A stretch of DNA of 32,280 bases from Pseudomonas lactucae (GCF_016937615.1 NZ_JAFHKI010000035.1:1-32280); one strand, 5' to 3'. Shown: positions 8,496 through 16,482, numbered from the stretch's first letter. Program-made: numbers and translations. The notes: a model not told the origin generated them from the letters alone.

Positions 8496-9400
8496 AGTCG
8501 GTCCAGCGCCGCGCCGCTGCGCTTGAACCACTCCACCAGGTAATCCGCCAATACCTGGGTGCGCCGCGGCAAGCCGCCTTGATAGGGATGGACCAGATAC
8601 ATCGGCAGGCTACGCGTCTGATAATCGCGAAGGAGGCAACGCAAGCGCCCGTCAGCCAATTCAGCCGGAAGCAAATAGGACGGCAGGCGGGCGATACCCG
8701 CGCCCACCAGAGCGGCTTTTTTCAGCAGGTTGTAGTGGTTGGAGGCAAAGGTGCCGCTGACCCTGACGCGCAGCAACTCGTGCCGCTGGTGGTACAGCCA
8801 CTCTTCGCGGCCGCTGTAGTGGCTGTTGAGCAAGCAGCGGTGCGCGGCCAGGTCGGCGGGGGTCTGGGGTTCGCCATGTTGCTCCAGGTAGGCCGGGCTC
8901 GCGCAGGTCATCTCGTGCCAGGCCAGCAGTGGCTTGGCCACCAGGCGTTCGTTGTCGAGGGCGCCCGCGCGTACGCCGAGGTCGAACCCGTCCCGCGCCA
9001 AGTCCCGATAGCTGTTGTTGAGCTCCAGTTCAATCTGCACCTGTGGGTACTGCTTGGAAAATTCCAGCAACAAGCCATCGAAAAATGTTTCCCCGAGCGA
9101 AACCGGCACCGTCATCCGCACCGGCCCAGCCAGATCATCCTTGAGTCGCGCCAACGCCTGACGCGCTCGATCCACCTGCACCACCAGCGCCTGGGCCTGG
9201 GGTAACAGCGCCGCCCCCGCAGCGGTGAGGCTCAGCTTGCGGGTGGTACGGTGCAATAAAACCACGCCAAACTGCGCCTCCAACTGGCTGATCCGCTTGG
9301 ACAATTGGCCCTTGCTGCAGCCCAGTTGCTCGGCCGCCACGGTAAAGCTGCCCGCTTCGATCAGTACCGCAAACGCCGCCAGGTCATCCATCTCGCTCAT
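8492..9400 (-). CDS. LysR family transcriptional regulator
   Basis: This is a DNA-binding regulator of 302 residues with an N-terminal winged helix-turn-helix (DLAAFAVLIEAGSFTVAAEQLGCSKGQLSKRISQLE, about 5-40) and a LysR substrate domain from about 90 onward (VRMTVPVSLGETFFDGLLLEF). It belongs to the CrgA/AaeR-like group by its GVRAG and LLNSHYSG segments. The ATG at 9400 is chosen because GGAA lies eight bases upstream and it gives the normal family length; the open frame extends upstream without a good ribosome site. It is divergent from the short-chain dehydrogenase at 9505, which it probably controls from the 104-base gap between them. Confidence 0.93.
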   Translation of the reverse strand: MSEMDDLAAFAVLIEAGSFTVAAEQLGCSKGQLSKRISQLEAQFGVVLLHRTTRKLSLTAAGAALLPQAQALVVQVDRARQALARLKDDLAGPVRMTVPVSLGETFFDGLLLEFSKQYPQVQIELELNNSYRDLARDGFDLGVRAGALDNERLVAKPLLAWHEMTCASPAYLEQHGEPQTPADLAAHRCLLNSHYSGREEWLYHQRHELLRVRVSGTFASNHYNLLKKAALVGAGIARLPSYLLPAELADGRLRCLLRDYQTRSLPMYLVHPYQGGLPRRTQVLADYLVEWFKRSGAALDRL

Positions 9401-9504
9401 GGATTGTTTCCATTTGAAAACCAAAGGTTGCCTATTAGCACGTTTATCCACTTCAAAAGCCACTCTAGACTGAACCTTCACTTACCCCTTGGAGAAACAG
9501 CACC

Positions 9505-10104
9505 ATGAAAATCCTTTTGATTGGCGCCAGCGGCACCATCGGCTCGGCAGTCAAGGCAGAACTGGCCCAGCGTCACGAGGTGATCAGCATTGGCCGCAGC
9601 AGCGGCGACTTCCAGGTGGATATCAGCGACAGCGCCTCGATCCGCAAGCTGTTCGAACAGACCGGCACGTTCGATGCCCTGGTCTGCGCGGCCGGCAGCG
9701 TGAACTTCGTCGCACTGGGCGAGATGCGCGACAGCGACTTCGAACTGGGCCTGCGTGACAAGCTGATGGGCCAGGTCAACCTGCTGCTGATTGGCCGCGA
9801 ATACGCCAACGACGGCGCCTCGTTCACCTTCACCAGCGGTATTCTCAACCGCGACCCGATTCGCACCGGCGCATCGGCTGCCTTGGTCAATGGCGCCATC
9901 GACGCCTTCGTGAAAGCGGCAGCGATCGAATTGCCACGCGGCCTGCGCGTCAATTCCGTAAGCCCGACGGTGCTGGTGGAGGCCATGGGAAGCTACGCGC
10001 CCTATTTCCGTGGGTACAAACCGGTCAGCAGTACCGATGTGGCATTGGCCTACGCAAAAAGTGTGGAAGGCCTACAAACCGGCCAAACCTTTACCGTCGG
10101 CTGA
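9505..10104 (+). CDS. Short-chain dehydrogenase/reductase, atypical active site
   Basis: This is a 199-residue NAD(P)-binding protein with the Rossmann motif GASGTIG at residues 7-13 and a compact SDR fold (VDISDSASIRKLFEQTG, CAAGSVNF near the NNAG position). The usual catalytic Tyr-x-x-x-Lys is not present: the matching region reads ASAALVNGAIDAFVKAAAIELP, where Tyr is replaced. This pattern is known in a short SDR subgroup, so it need not mean decay. The substrate is unknown. GGAG lies ten bases before the ATG. Its divergent LysR neighbour is the likely regulator. Confidence 0.9.
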   Translation: MKILLIGASGTIGSAVKAELAQRHEVISIGRSSGDFQVDISDSASIRKLFEQTGTFDALVCAAGSVNFVALGEMRDSDFELGLRDKLMGQVNLLLIGREYANDGASFTFTSGILNRDPIRTGASAALVNGAIDAFVKAAAIELPRGLRVNSVSPTVLVEAMGSYAPYFRGYKPVSSTDVALAYAKSVEGLQTGQTFTVG

Positions 10105-10201
10105 GCCTACCCGTGCGTAAGAATCGCCTGAAGCGGGCAAGCGGGCTTGTGATGCAACGCCAGCCTGCGTAACGTGGCGGCACTTGTCAGGAGACCCGAT
10201 A

Positions 10202-10873
10202 ATGCGTGCCGCCCGTACCCTTGCTTTGTGTGCCTTGCTCCCCCTGTTCGCTGCCTGCCAGATGTTCGAAAGCGAGCCGGCCAAGCCATCGACTGCCGGC
10301 CTGACCCGCATGCAGGGCGAACTCACGGCGGTCGGTGACAAGCTGCTGTTCCAACCCTGCGGCGATAAACGCAATTACTTGATCAAGGACACCGGCGCGA
10401 CCGGCATCCTCCAGGAGGCAGCCTCTCTCGCTGGCCAGCAAGGCGCGCTGTTCGCCGACCTGCGCGGCCAGTTCTCCGGCGTGGCCACCGGCACTCAGGG
10501 CGAAGTGGAGTTGCAGCAGTTATACCGTGTCGAACGCTCGACCTCGGCCTGCAACGATCCTGATTTCAAGCGCATGATCCTACGCGCCAATGGTCACAAG
10601 CCGACCTGGGTGATGAGCGTGACCGCCAAGGGCATGGTGCTGGAACGCGAAGGCCAGCCACCACTGGCCGTGCCTTACGTTGAAGAGCAGATCGGTGACG
10701 GGCGTTTCAACCTGATGACTGAAGCCAACAACCAGCACGTTGAACTGTGGGTCGCGCCGCAACGTTGCGTCGACGGCGCCAGTGGCCGCCTGCAACACAT
10801 GACCGCCGAGTTGCGGATCAACGGTCAAGTGCAGCGTGGCTGCGCGTCTTTCGGCGGTTCGCGGGACGATTGA
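10202..10873 (+). CDS. Putative lipoprotein, COG3650-like
   Basis: This is a 223-residue exported protein with a lipoprotein signal: hydrophobic residues 6-18 and a lipobox ending at C19 (LFAAC). The mature part has a domain resembling COG3650 proteins (GELTAVGDKLLFQPCGDKRNYLI, ALFADLRGQF) and a second part with MSVTAKGMVLEREGQPPLAVPY, as in NlpE/META-like envelope lipoproteins. Function is unknown. The ATG at 10202 follows AGGAG and is preferred over an upstream in-frame start at 10184, which would spoil the lipobox position. It stands alone between the SDR and the FAD enzyme, all on the plus strand. Confidence 0.8.
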   Translation: MRAARTLALCALLPLFAACQMFESEPAKPSTAGLTRMQGELTAVGDKLLFQPCGDKRNYLIKDTGATGILQEAASLAGQQGALFADLRGQFSGVATGTQGEVELQQLYRVERSTSACNDPDFKRMILRANGHKPTWVMSVTAKGMVLEREGQPPLAVPYVEEQIGDGRFNLMTEANNQHVELWVAPQRCVDGASGRLQHMTAELRINGQVQRGCASFGGSRDD

Positions 10874-10979
10874 TTGCCCACAGTGCTGTTTTAGCATGAC
10901 GGGAAACCACGGTTGGGGCTTATAATCGCCGGTTTGCAAAACCGCCGGCCTTACCGAACGCCGCACACCGGATCCTGTC

Positions 10980-12593
10980 ATGTTACGAATCACCGAACTC
11001 AAGCTGCCCATCGACCATCCCGAAGAAGACCTGCGGCCCGCCATCGTGCAGCGCCTGGGCATCGCCAGTGATGACCTGCTCGATTTCACCCTGTTCAAAC
11101 GCAGCTACGATGCGCGCAAGAAGTCGTCGGAGCTGTGCTTCATCTACACCATCGACCTGAACGTGAAGGGTGAAGCCGCCCTGCTGCTCAAGTTTGCCGA
11201 TGACCGCAACGTCAACCCGGCACCGGACATCAGCTACAAGGTGGTGGGCCAGGCGCCGCAAGGTCTGGTCGAACGGCCGATCGTGGTGGGTTTTGGTCCC
11301 TGCGGTATCTTCGCCGGCCTGCTGCTCGCGCAGATGGGCTTCAAGCCGATCATTCTCGAGCGCGGCAAGGAAGTGCGCCAGCGCACCAAGGACACCTGGG
11401 GCCTGTGGCGCAAAAACGTGCTCAACCCCGAGTCCAATGTGCAGTTCGGTGAGGGCGGCGCGGGGACGTTCTCCGACGGCAAGCTCTACAGCCAGATCAA
11501 GGACCCGAAATTCCACGGTCGCAAAGTGCTGCATGAGTTCGTCAAGGCCGGCGCACCGGAAGAAATCCTTTACGTCAGCAAGCCGCACATCGGTACGTTC
11601 CGTCTGACCGGCGTGGTCGAAAACATGCGCCAGCAGATCATCGCCCTGGGCGGTGAAGTGCGCTTCGAGCAGCGAGTCACCGATGTGCTGATCGAAGACG
11701 GCCAGTTGAACGGCGTGGTGTTGAATAGCGGCGAACAACTGCTGTCCAGGCACGTGATCCTCGCCTTGGGCCACAGCGCCCGTGACACCTTCCGCATGCT
11801 CCACAGCCGAGGCGTGTACATGGAGGCCAAGCCGTTCTCGGTGGGGTTCCGCATCGAACACCCGCAATCGCTGATCGACGCCGCGCGCCTGGGCAAATAT
11901 GCCGGGCACCCGAAGCTGGGCGCCGCCGACTACAAGCTGGTGCACCACGCCAAGAACGGCCGTTCGGTCTACAGCTTCTGCATGTGTCCGGGTGGCACCG
12001 TGGTCGCAGCCACTTCGGAGCCGAACCGCGTCGTCACCAACGGCATGAGCCAGTACTCGCGTAACGAGCGCAATGCCAACTCCGGCATCGTGGTCGGCAT
12101 CACGCCGGAAGTGGATTACCCAGGTGGCCCGCTGGCGGGTATCGAACTGCAGGAACGCCTGGAGTCCCACGCCTACATCCTCGGCGGCAGCAACTACGAG
12201 GCTCCGGCGCAATTGGTGGGTGATTTCATCGCCGGCAAGCCGTCCACCGCCATCGGTAGCGTGGAACCTTCCTACAAGCCGGGGGTGTCGTTGGGCGACC
12301 TGGCCTTGGCCCTGCCGGACTTCGCCATTGAAGCAATCCGCGAAGCACTGCCGGCATTCGAGAAGCAGATCAAAGGCTACTCGTTGCACGACGCCGTGTT
12401 GACCGGTATCGAAACTCGCACCTCGTCGCCGCTACGGATTACCCGTGACGAATCGATGCAAAGCCTGAACGTGAAAGGCCTGTTCCCGGCCGGCGAAGGC
12501 GCAGGTTATGCCGGTGGGATTCTGTCGGCGGGTGTCGATGGGATTCGGATTGCCGAGGCGCTGGCGCGGGATATGTTGGCCAGCCAGGGCTGA
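10980..12593 (+). CDS. FAD-dependent oxidoreductase (COG2509 family)
   Basis: This is a 537-residue flavoprotein of the NAD(P)/FAD-dependent oxidoreductase family often annotated simply as FAD-dependent protein. The first 95 residues form a small separate domain (LRITELKLPIDHPEEDL; LFKRSYDARKK). The FAD site VVGFGPCGIFAGLLLAQMG is near residues 102-120, followed by LERG. The motifs GEGGAGTFSDGKLYS, CMCPGGTVV and FPAGEGAGYAGGILSAGVDGI are typical of this family. The substrate is not known. TATAAT at 10921-10926 may be its -10, though no good -35 is seen. It converges with the cysteine-synthase-like gene across an inverted repeat. Confidence 0.92.
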   Translation: MLRITELKLPIDHPEEDLRPAIVQRLGIASDDLLDFTLFKRSYDARKKSSELCFIYTIDLNVKGEAALLLKFADDRNVNPAPDISYKVVGQAPQGLVERPIVVGFGPCGIFAGLLLAQMGFKPIILERGKEVRQRTKDTWGLWRKNVLNPESNVQFGEGGAGTFSDGKLYSQIKDPKFHGRKVLHEFVKAGAPEEILYVSKPHIGTFRLTGVVENMRQQIIALGGEVRFEQRVTDVLIEDGQLNGVVLNSGEQLLSRHVILALGHSARDTFRMLHSRGVYMEAKPFSVGFRIEHPQSLIDAARLGKYAGHPKLGAADYKLVHHAKNGRSVYSFCMCPGGTVVAATSEPNRVVTNGMSQYSRNERNANSGIVVGITPEVDYPGGPLAGIELQERLESHAYILGGSNYEAPAQLVGDFIAGKPSTAIGSVEPSYKPGVSLGDLALALPDFAIEAIREALPAFEKQIKGYSLHDAVLTGIETRTSSPLRITRDESMQSLNVKGLFPAGEGAGYAGGILSAGVDGIRIAEALARDMLASQG

Positions 12594-12600
12594 AGCTTCG

Positions 12601-12673
12601 AGTTGTAAGCCTCAAGCAGCAAGTTAAAAGCGGAGAGTCAATCGGCTTTTTTTGTAGCTTGGAGCTTACAACT
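12601..12673. terminator. Long inverted repeat between convergent genes, likely bidirectional terminator
   Basis: AGTTGTAAGC (12601-12610) is perfectly matched by GCTTACAACT (12664-12673), and the pairing continues imperfectly inward for about seven more bases (CTCAAGC against GCTTGGA). Inside is a smaller AAAGC...GGCTTTTTTT hairpin at 12626-12653 with a T-run on the plus strand. It fills the 92-base gap between two convergent genes. Confidence 0.6.
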
Positions 12674-12685
12674 TATCGCCGACTT

Positions 12686-13780
12686 TTAGATATTGGCGCG
12701 CAGGATGCTGGCCGGCAACGGCTCGCCCCGCTCCACACTGGCCGCAATGGCCGCAATCAACCCTTCCAGCACATACCCCTGCCCCGCCAGCCACGCCTGA
12801 TCGTAATAGGTGGTGGCATACCGCTCGCCGCCGTCACACAAGATCGCCACGATCGAGCCCGATTCGCCTGCAGCTTTCATCTGTTGCGCCGCCATCAGCG
12901 CGCCAATCAGGTTGGTCCCGCTGGAACCGCCGACGCGACGCCCCAACCGCTCGGCCAGGTAATGCATCGCCGCCATTGACAGCGCATCCGGCACCTTGAC
13001 CATCGCATCGATCACCTTGGGTAAAAACGACGCCTCGACCCTTGGCCGGCCAATGCCTTCAATGCGCGAACCGCAGTCCAGGCGCAGGCTGGCATCGCCG
13101 GTCTGGTAGTAGTCAAAAAACACCGAGCGCTCGGCATCGGCGCACAGCACACGCGTGCAATGCTGGCGATAACGCACGTAGCGCCCGAGGGTGGCCGTAG
13201 TGCCGCCGGTACCGGGGCTGGAGATCAACCAGCTGGGCTCCGGGTGTTGTTCAAAACGCATCTGCTGGAAGATCGACTCGGCGATGTTGTTGTTCGCGCG
13301 CCAGTCGGTAGCGCGTTCAGCGTAGGTGAATTGATCCATGAAATGACCGCCACTTTCCCGCGCCAAGCGTTCGGATTCGGTGTAGATCTGCGTCGGATCC
13401 TGTACCAGATGGCTCTTGCCGCCATAGAAGGCAATCTGCGCGATCTTTTCCTGAGAGGTGCTCGCCGGCATCACGGCAATAAACGGCAGGCCGAGCAGGC
13501 GCGCGAAGTAGGCTTCGGAGATCGCCGTGGAACCACTGGAGGCTTCGATCACCGGCGCGCCCGGCTTGAGCCAGCCGTTGCACAGCGCGTACAGGAACAG
13601 TGAGCGGGCCAGCCGATGCTTGAGGCTGCCGGTAGGGTGACTGGACTCGTCCTTGAAGTACAACTCGATGCCTGGCAAACCCGGCAGCGGCAAGGGGATC
13701 AGGTGCGTGTCGGCGCTGCGTTGGAAGTCCGCTTCGATGATGCGAATGGCTTCGCGGGCCCAGGGACGGTGGTCGCTCAT
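12686..13780 (-). CDS. PLP-dependent cysteine synthase family protein
   Basis: This is a 364-residue fold-type II PLP enzyme related to cysteine synthase and cystathionine beta-synthase. The PLP lysine is in PTGSLKHRLA near residue 50, the substrate-binding loop reads EASSGSTAIS near 80, and the phosphate-binding loop is SPGTGGTTATLG near 200. It is longer than CysK/CysM (about 300-320) and lacks the CBS domains, so the substrate cannot be fixed from sequence. The ATG at 13780 is chosen because conserved sequence begins just after it; an in-frame TTG at 13810 is less likely. It is divergent from nhaA, and the spacer holds an imperfect palindrome. Confidence 0.9.
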   Translation of the reverse strand: MSDHRPWAREAIRIIEADFQRSADTHLIPLPLPGLPGIELYFKDESSHPTGSLKHRLARSLFLYALCNGWLKPGAPVIEASSGSTAISEAYFARLLGLPFIAVMPASTSQEKIAQIAFYGGKSHLVQDPTQIYTESERLARESGGHFMDQFTYAERATDWRANNNIAESIFQQMRFEQHPEPSWLISSPGTGGTTATLGRYVRYRQHCTRVLCADAERSVFFDYYQTGDASLRLDCGSRIEGIGRPRVEASFLPKVIDAMVKVPDALSMAAMHYLAERLGRRVGGSSGTNLIGALMAAQQMKAAGESGSIVAILCDGGERYATTYYDQAWLAGQGYVLEGLIAAIAASVERGEPLPASILRANI

Positions 13781-13828
13781 GAGGGTGATCTCTAAGAATT
13801 TCAGCCGCAATTTTAAGATGTTTCCTAC

Positions 13829-13871
13829 ACTGCATACCGATACAGTGATGACTCAATTGGACACACAATTG
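13829..13871. promoter_or_regulatory. Imperfect palindrome and paired CAATTG in divergent spacer
   Basis: ACTGCATACCGATACAGT at 13829-13846 is an imperfect palindrome with ACTG/CAGT ends and a look similar to the braC operator at 757-772. It is followed by two CAATTG palindromes at 13854-13859 and 13866-13871. They sit just upstream of the PLP-enzyme gene (minus strand). Half-sites of the CTGTAT/ATACAG type are reminiscent of GntR/MocR regulators, which use PLP; this is only a suggestion. Confidence 0.3.
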
Positions 13872-13996
13872 CGGGCGTCCGCCGCAACACGAAATCTGCC
13901 TCTCGCTTATAACAAATAAGAATATATTTTTTGTTTTAACAACTAACGGTACGGGTTAGGGTACCCACCTATTGAATCCGGATTGGAGAGCATCCC

Positions 13997-15172
13997 TTGG
14001 CTCTGCGTAGCACGTTCACCCGTTTCTTCCAGCTGGAAGCCGCCAGCGGTCTGTTATTGATCGCTGCCGCCGCGCTCGCGCTGATCGTCAACAACTCACC
14101 GTTGTCGCACCTGTACACCGCGTTTCTGGATGTGCCGGTGGTGGCGCAGATTGGCGCGCTGAAAATCGCCAAACCGGCCCTGTTGTGGATCAATGACGGC
14201 CTGATGGCGCTGTTCTTCCTGCTGATCGGGCTGGAGGTCAAGCGCGAACTGCTTGACGGCCACCTGTCCAAACCGTCCCAAGTGGTCCTGCCTGGCGCAG
14301 CCGCCATTGGCGGCATGGTGGTGCCGGCGTTGATCTACTGGGCGATCAACAAGGACTACCCCGCCGCGCTCTCCGGCTGGGCGATCCCGATGGCCACCGA
14401 CATTGCCTTTGCATTGGGCGTGCTGGCGCTGCTGGGCAAGCGCGTGCCGGTGTCGCTGAAACTGTTCCTGATGACCCTGGCCATCATCGATGACCTGGGT
14501 GCGATCATCGTGATCGCCGTGTTCTATTCCGCCGACCTGTCCGGCGCGGCCCTGGCTGGGGCAGGCGCCTGCCTGGTGGCCTTGATTGCGATGAACCGCC
14601 TTGGGGTCATCAAGCTCTGGGCCTATCTGATTGTCGGCCTGGTTCTGTGGGTATGCGTACTCAAGAGCGGCGTACACGCCACCCTCGCGGGCGTGACCCT
14701 GGCGTTCTGTATCCCGATGCGCACCAAGAACGCCGAACCCTCACCGCTGCTGACCCTGGAACACGCCCTGCACCCCTGGGTGGCGTACGGCATATTGCCG
14801 CTGTTCGCCTTCGCCAACGCCGGCGTATCCCTCACCGGCGTAAGTCTGGAGAGCTTCACCCATCACGTGCCCATGGGCATCGCCGCCGGCCTGCTGATCG
14901 GCAAGACCATCGGCGTATTCGGCCTCACCTGGCTGGCCATAAAGACCGGTCTCGCCGCCCTGCCGAGCGGCGCCAACTGGGGTCAGGTGTTCGGCGTGGC
15001 GATCCTGTGTGGCATCGGCTTCACCATGAGCCTGTTCGTCGGTTCCCTGGCATTTGTGCCGGGCGCCAGCGAGTTTGCCGGGGAGGATCGAATGGGGATC
15101 CTGACCGGGTCGATACTGGCAGCGTGCATTGGTTATGTGGTGACAGCGATGGCAAGTCGCAAGAAAGCCTGA
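13997..15172 (+). CDS. nhaA: Na+/H+ antiporter NhaA
   Basis: This inner-membrane antiporter expels Na+ (or Li+) in exchange for protons and helps in salt and alkaline stress. It is 391 residues with about twelve membrane segments. The transport aspartates match E. coli D133, D163 and D164: D135 in [12 protein letters not shown], and D165-D166 in [16 protein letters not shown]. The [13 protein letters not shown] and [13 protein letters not shown] segments are also family hallmarks. The start is TTG at 13997, supported by GGAGAG eight bases upstream and by the conserved N-terminus [14 protein letters not shown]. The 216-base divergent spacer before it is AT-rich near 13900-13945. Confidence 0.96.
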   Translation: MALRSTFTRFFQLEAASGLLLIAAAALALIVNNSPLSHLYTAFLDVPVVAQIGALKIAKPALLWINDGLMALFFLLIGLEVKRELLDGHLSKPSQVVLPGAAAIGGMVVPALIYWAINKDYPAALSGWAIPMATDIAFALGVLALLGKRVPVSLKLFLMTLAIIDDLGAIIVIAVFYSADLSGAALAGAGACLVALIAMNRLGVIKLWAYLIVGLVLWVCVLKSGVHATLAGVTLAFCIPMRTKNAEPSPLLTLEHALHPWVAYGILPLFAFANAGVSLTGVSLESFTHHVPMGIAAGLLIGKTIGVFGLTWLAIKTGLAALPSGANWGQVFGVAILCGIGFTMSLFVGSLAFVPGASEFAGEDRMGILTGSILAACIGYVVTAMASRKKA

Positions 15173-15180
15173 TCCTTGGC

Positions 15181-15202
15181 AGGAGCCGGCAAGCCGGCTC
15201 CT
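15181..15202. repeat. Short REP-like hairpin after nhaA
   Basis: AGGAGCCGGC-AA-GCCGGCTCCT is a perfect inverted repeat with 10-base arms, nine bases after the nhaA stop. It has no T-run. It is the single-hairpin form of the Pseudomonas GGAGC-GGCTTGCC repeat and may limit read-through or decay. Confidence 0.7.
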
Positions 15203-15323
15203 GATTCATCCAATTCCCCCCTTTTTCGCAGTTCCTTCCTACATCCACCCTCCTCGGCTTGCTCTAACGTCGGCACCCGGCTTCTTCGCCGGATCTCGTT
15301 AAGCACCACGCCAGGAGGGCACG

Positions 15324-15455
15324 ATGGCAAGCAACAAGGATGTAGTTCAAGTCTGGCGATCCTACGGCACCGGGACCGGTGGGTATCGAAAGCTTGAGCC
15401 CATGAGTGAGGCTGAGTTGGCGGTTCGGACGGCAATCTTGGAAGATACCCTATGA
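15324..15455 (+). CDS. 43-aa hypothetical protein, first of a coupled pair
   Basis: This small gene starts at an ATG with a near-ideal ribosome site (AGGAGG five bases before). The product begins MASNKDVVQVWRSYGTGTGG and ends TAILEDTL, with no signal or membrane segment. Its stop overlaps the start of the next gene (ATGA), which argues that both are real and translated together. I do not recognise the family. It may be a remnant or a small partner of the following protein. It sits after nhaA in an accessory-looking patch. Confidence 0.55.
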   Translation: MASNKDVVQVWRSYGTGTGGYRKLEPMSEAELAVRTAILEDTL

Positions 15456-15787
15456 CTATGCGATACCACGACCCATCATTGGATCACGATGAAGCAGTAC
15501 GTTATTTAGCAGCAACGGATAGAGCCAAAGTAACAGAAGCGTTGATCTCAATTGGACTGAATGAAATGGACGGAGAGTGGGCACAACAAACGTGCATACA
15601 GTTTATCGGACACCCCGACAATCAAACCGCATCAGCAGCGATCGTAGCTATAGGACACATAGCACGTCGATTCGGAAAGGTAGATATGACGAAAGTCATC
15701 CCGGCGTTCGAACAAGCAAGAAGAAGAGGCTCCGCTTTATCGGCGGCAGTGAATGACGCAATGGATGACATCGAGATGTTTACCTGA
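15452..15787 (+). CDS. 111-aa helical HEAT-like protein, possible orphan immunity protein
   Basis: This is a soluble, helix-rich protein with repeat-like segments, each a pair of helices (VRYLAATDRAKVTEALISIG; QTCIQFIGHPDNQTASAAIV; AIGHIARRFGKVDMTKVIPA), a look shared by HEAT-repeat immunity proteins. It has codons that are rare in the neighbouring genes (TTA, ATA, AGA) and is visibly richer in A and T, which suggests horizontal gain. It is coupled to the 43-aa gene by an ATGA overlap. No toxin gene is present in the window, so if it is an immunity protein it is an orphan. The function is an inference; homology could not be tested here. Confidence 0.7.
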   Translation: MTMRYHDPSLDHDEAVRYLAATDRAKVTEALISIGLNEMDGEWAQQTCIQFIGHPDNQTASAAIVAIGHIARRFGKVDMTKVIPAFEQARRRGSALSAAVNDAMDDIEMFT

Positions 15788-15868
15788 CGCCTCGAAAAAA
15801 CTTTTCGAAAAAAACTGACCTGTCACTCGGAGGGAGTTTTCAGATTTTACGTGGCAAGCAAAGAAACC

Positions 15869-15899
15869 AAAAAAGCCGCCTCGGCATAAACCGAGGCGG
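15869..15899 (-). terminator. Minus-strand terminator of the 32-aa gene
   Basis: CCGCCTCGG-TTTATG-CCGAGGCGG (minus strand) is a perfect 9-bp stem followed by CTTTTTT. It lies 17 bases after the stop at 15916. On the plus strand the hairpin is not followed by a T-run, so it serves a leftward transcript. Confidence 0.88.
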
Positions 15900-15915
15900 T
15901 TCCACTTCTCAGACC

Positions 15916-16014
15916 TTAAAAGTCATCGAAGCTGTCTCGCAGGAATACCCACACGTGATAAACACGCAGGGCATTCACTACGAGGTTCCACGTACGTCGT
16001 GCAAACTTAGACAT
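15916..16014 (-). CDS. 32-aa small protein with occluded ribosome site
   Basis: A short open frame runs from ATG at 16014 to TAA at 15916. It encodes MSKFARRTWNLVV, then NALRVYHVWVFLRDSFDDF: a basic N-terminus, a hydrophobic and aromatic middle, and an acidic end. GGAGGG lies six bases before the ATG, and a strong terminator follows. These signals make it a better candidate than any longer frame in this gap. The role is unknown; a small membrane protein, leader peptide or type I toxin are all possible. The upstream leader contains a three-codon open frame (16054-16065) ending just before a second GGAGG. Confidence 0.5.
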   Translation of the reverse strand: MSKFARRTWNLVVNALRVYHVWVFLRDSFDDF

Positions 16015-16018
16015 ACTC

Positions 16019-16038
16019 GGCCCTCCAAGCGTTGGGCC
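16019..16038 (-). promoter_or_regulatory. Hairpin covering the ribosome site of the 32-aa gene
   Basis: On the minus strand GGCCC-AACGCTTGGA-GGGCC forms a 5-bp GC stem. Its right arm and loop contain the GGAGGG (16021-16026) used by the 32-aa gene. Folding would hide part of the ribosome site, which suggests translation control. The stem is short, so the strength is uncertain. Confidence 0.4.
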
Positions 16039-16078
16039 TTACCTCCAGCGCACTTACCGGAACATGTGAGCCTTCGGA

Positions 16079-16101
16079 TGCAGGTCGATACATCCTTGAG
16101 G
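16079..16101 (+). repeat. Direct repeat copy 1
   Basis: TGCAGGTCGATACATCCTTG (then AGG) is repeated with one change at 16399-16421, 320 bases on. It lies upstream of the 32-aa gene on the minus strand. Confidence 0.85.
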
Positions 16102-16398
16102 CGGCCGGGTTAATGGTCCTTCCGCATGGATCCGGCACGGATTACTAGCCCGTGGCGGTCGGCCCAGAATTCGCGCGAGTTCCCGACACACCTGAAAGCG
16201 ACGAACATGGAACGGGGAGAATCCTAACTAACTTTCCGGTTGAAAGTGTGACCAACAGCGATCAGGTATTCAGTATTGCTCAACAGACTCATTTCAGACT
16301 ATTGCAGGGGAATGAATCGCGCGAAAAAGCATCAGAAACGATCTATATCACCAATCGTTCAGCCTTGCGTGTCTACAAGGCCGGCGTTAGTATTCGCT
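16102..16398. other. Non-coding or decayed 297-base spacer between direct repeats
   Basis: A plus-strand frame from GTG at 16152 to 16424 could encode 90 residues (MAVGPEFARVPDTPESDEHG onward). It has no ribosome site and reads into the second repeat. Its middle, VTNSDQVFSIAQQTHF, faintly recalls the N-terminal region of DUF3077-type Pseudomonas proteins. I take it as unproven and perhaps a remnant. Otherwise I see no feature here. Confidence 0.35.
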
Positions 16399-16421
16399 TG
16401 CAGGTCGATGCATCCTTGAGG
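16399..16421 (+). repeat. Direct repeat copy 2
   Basis: TGCAGGTCGATGCATCCTTG (then AGG) matches 16079-16101 in 22 of 23 positions. It is followed at once by two hairpins. Confidence 0.85.
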
Positions 16422-16423
16422 TA

Positions 16424-16482
16424 GCAAACCCCAGCACTCACTGGGTTTGCAATAAAAACCCGCCCTACTAAGGCGGTTTTTT
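16424..16482. terminator. Tandem hairpins with bidirectional terminator
   Basis: GCAAACCC (16424-16431) pairs with GGGTTTGC (16443-16450). Then CCGCC (16460-16464) pairs with GGCGG (16472-16476), flanked by an A-run on the left and TTTTTT on the right, so it can work on both strands. Confidence 0.75.

Noticed and set aside
16152..16424. 90-residue plus-strand frame starting with GTG
   Set aside because: It has no ribosome site, ends in the direct repeat, and is only faintly like DUF3077 proteins. I recorded it as a possible remnant but not as a gene.
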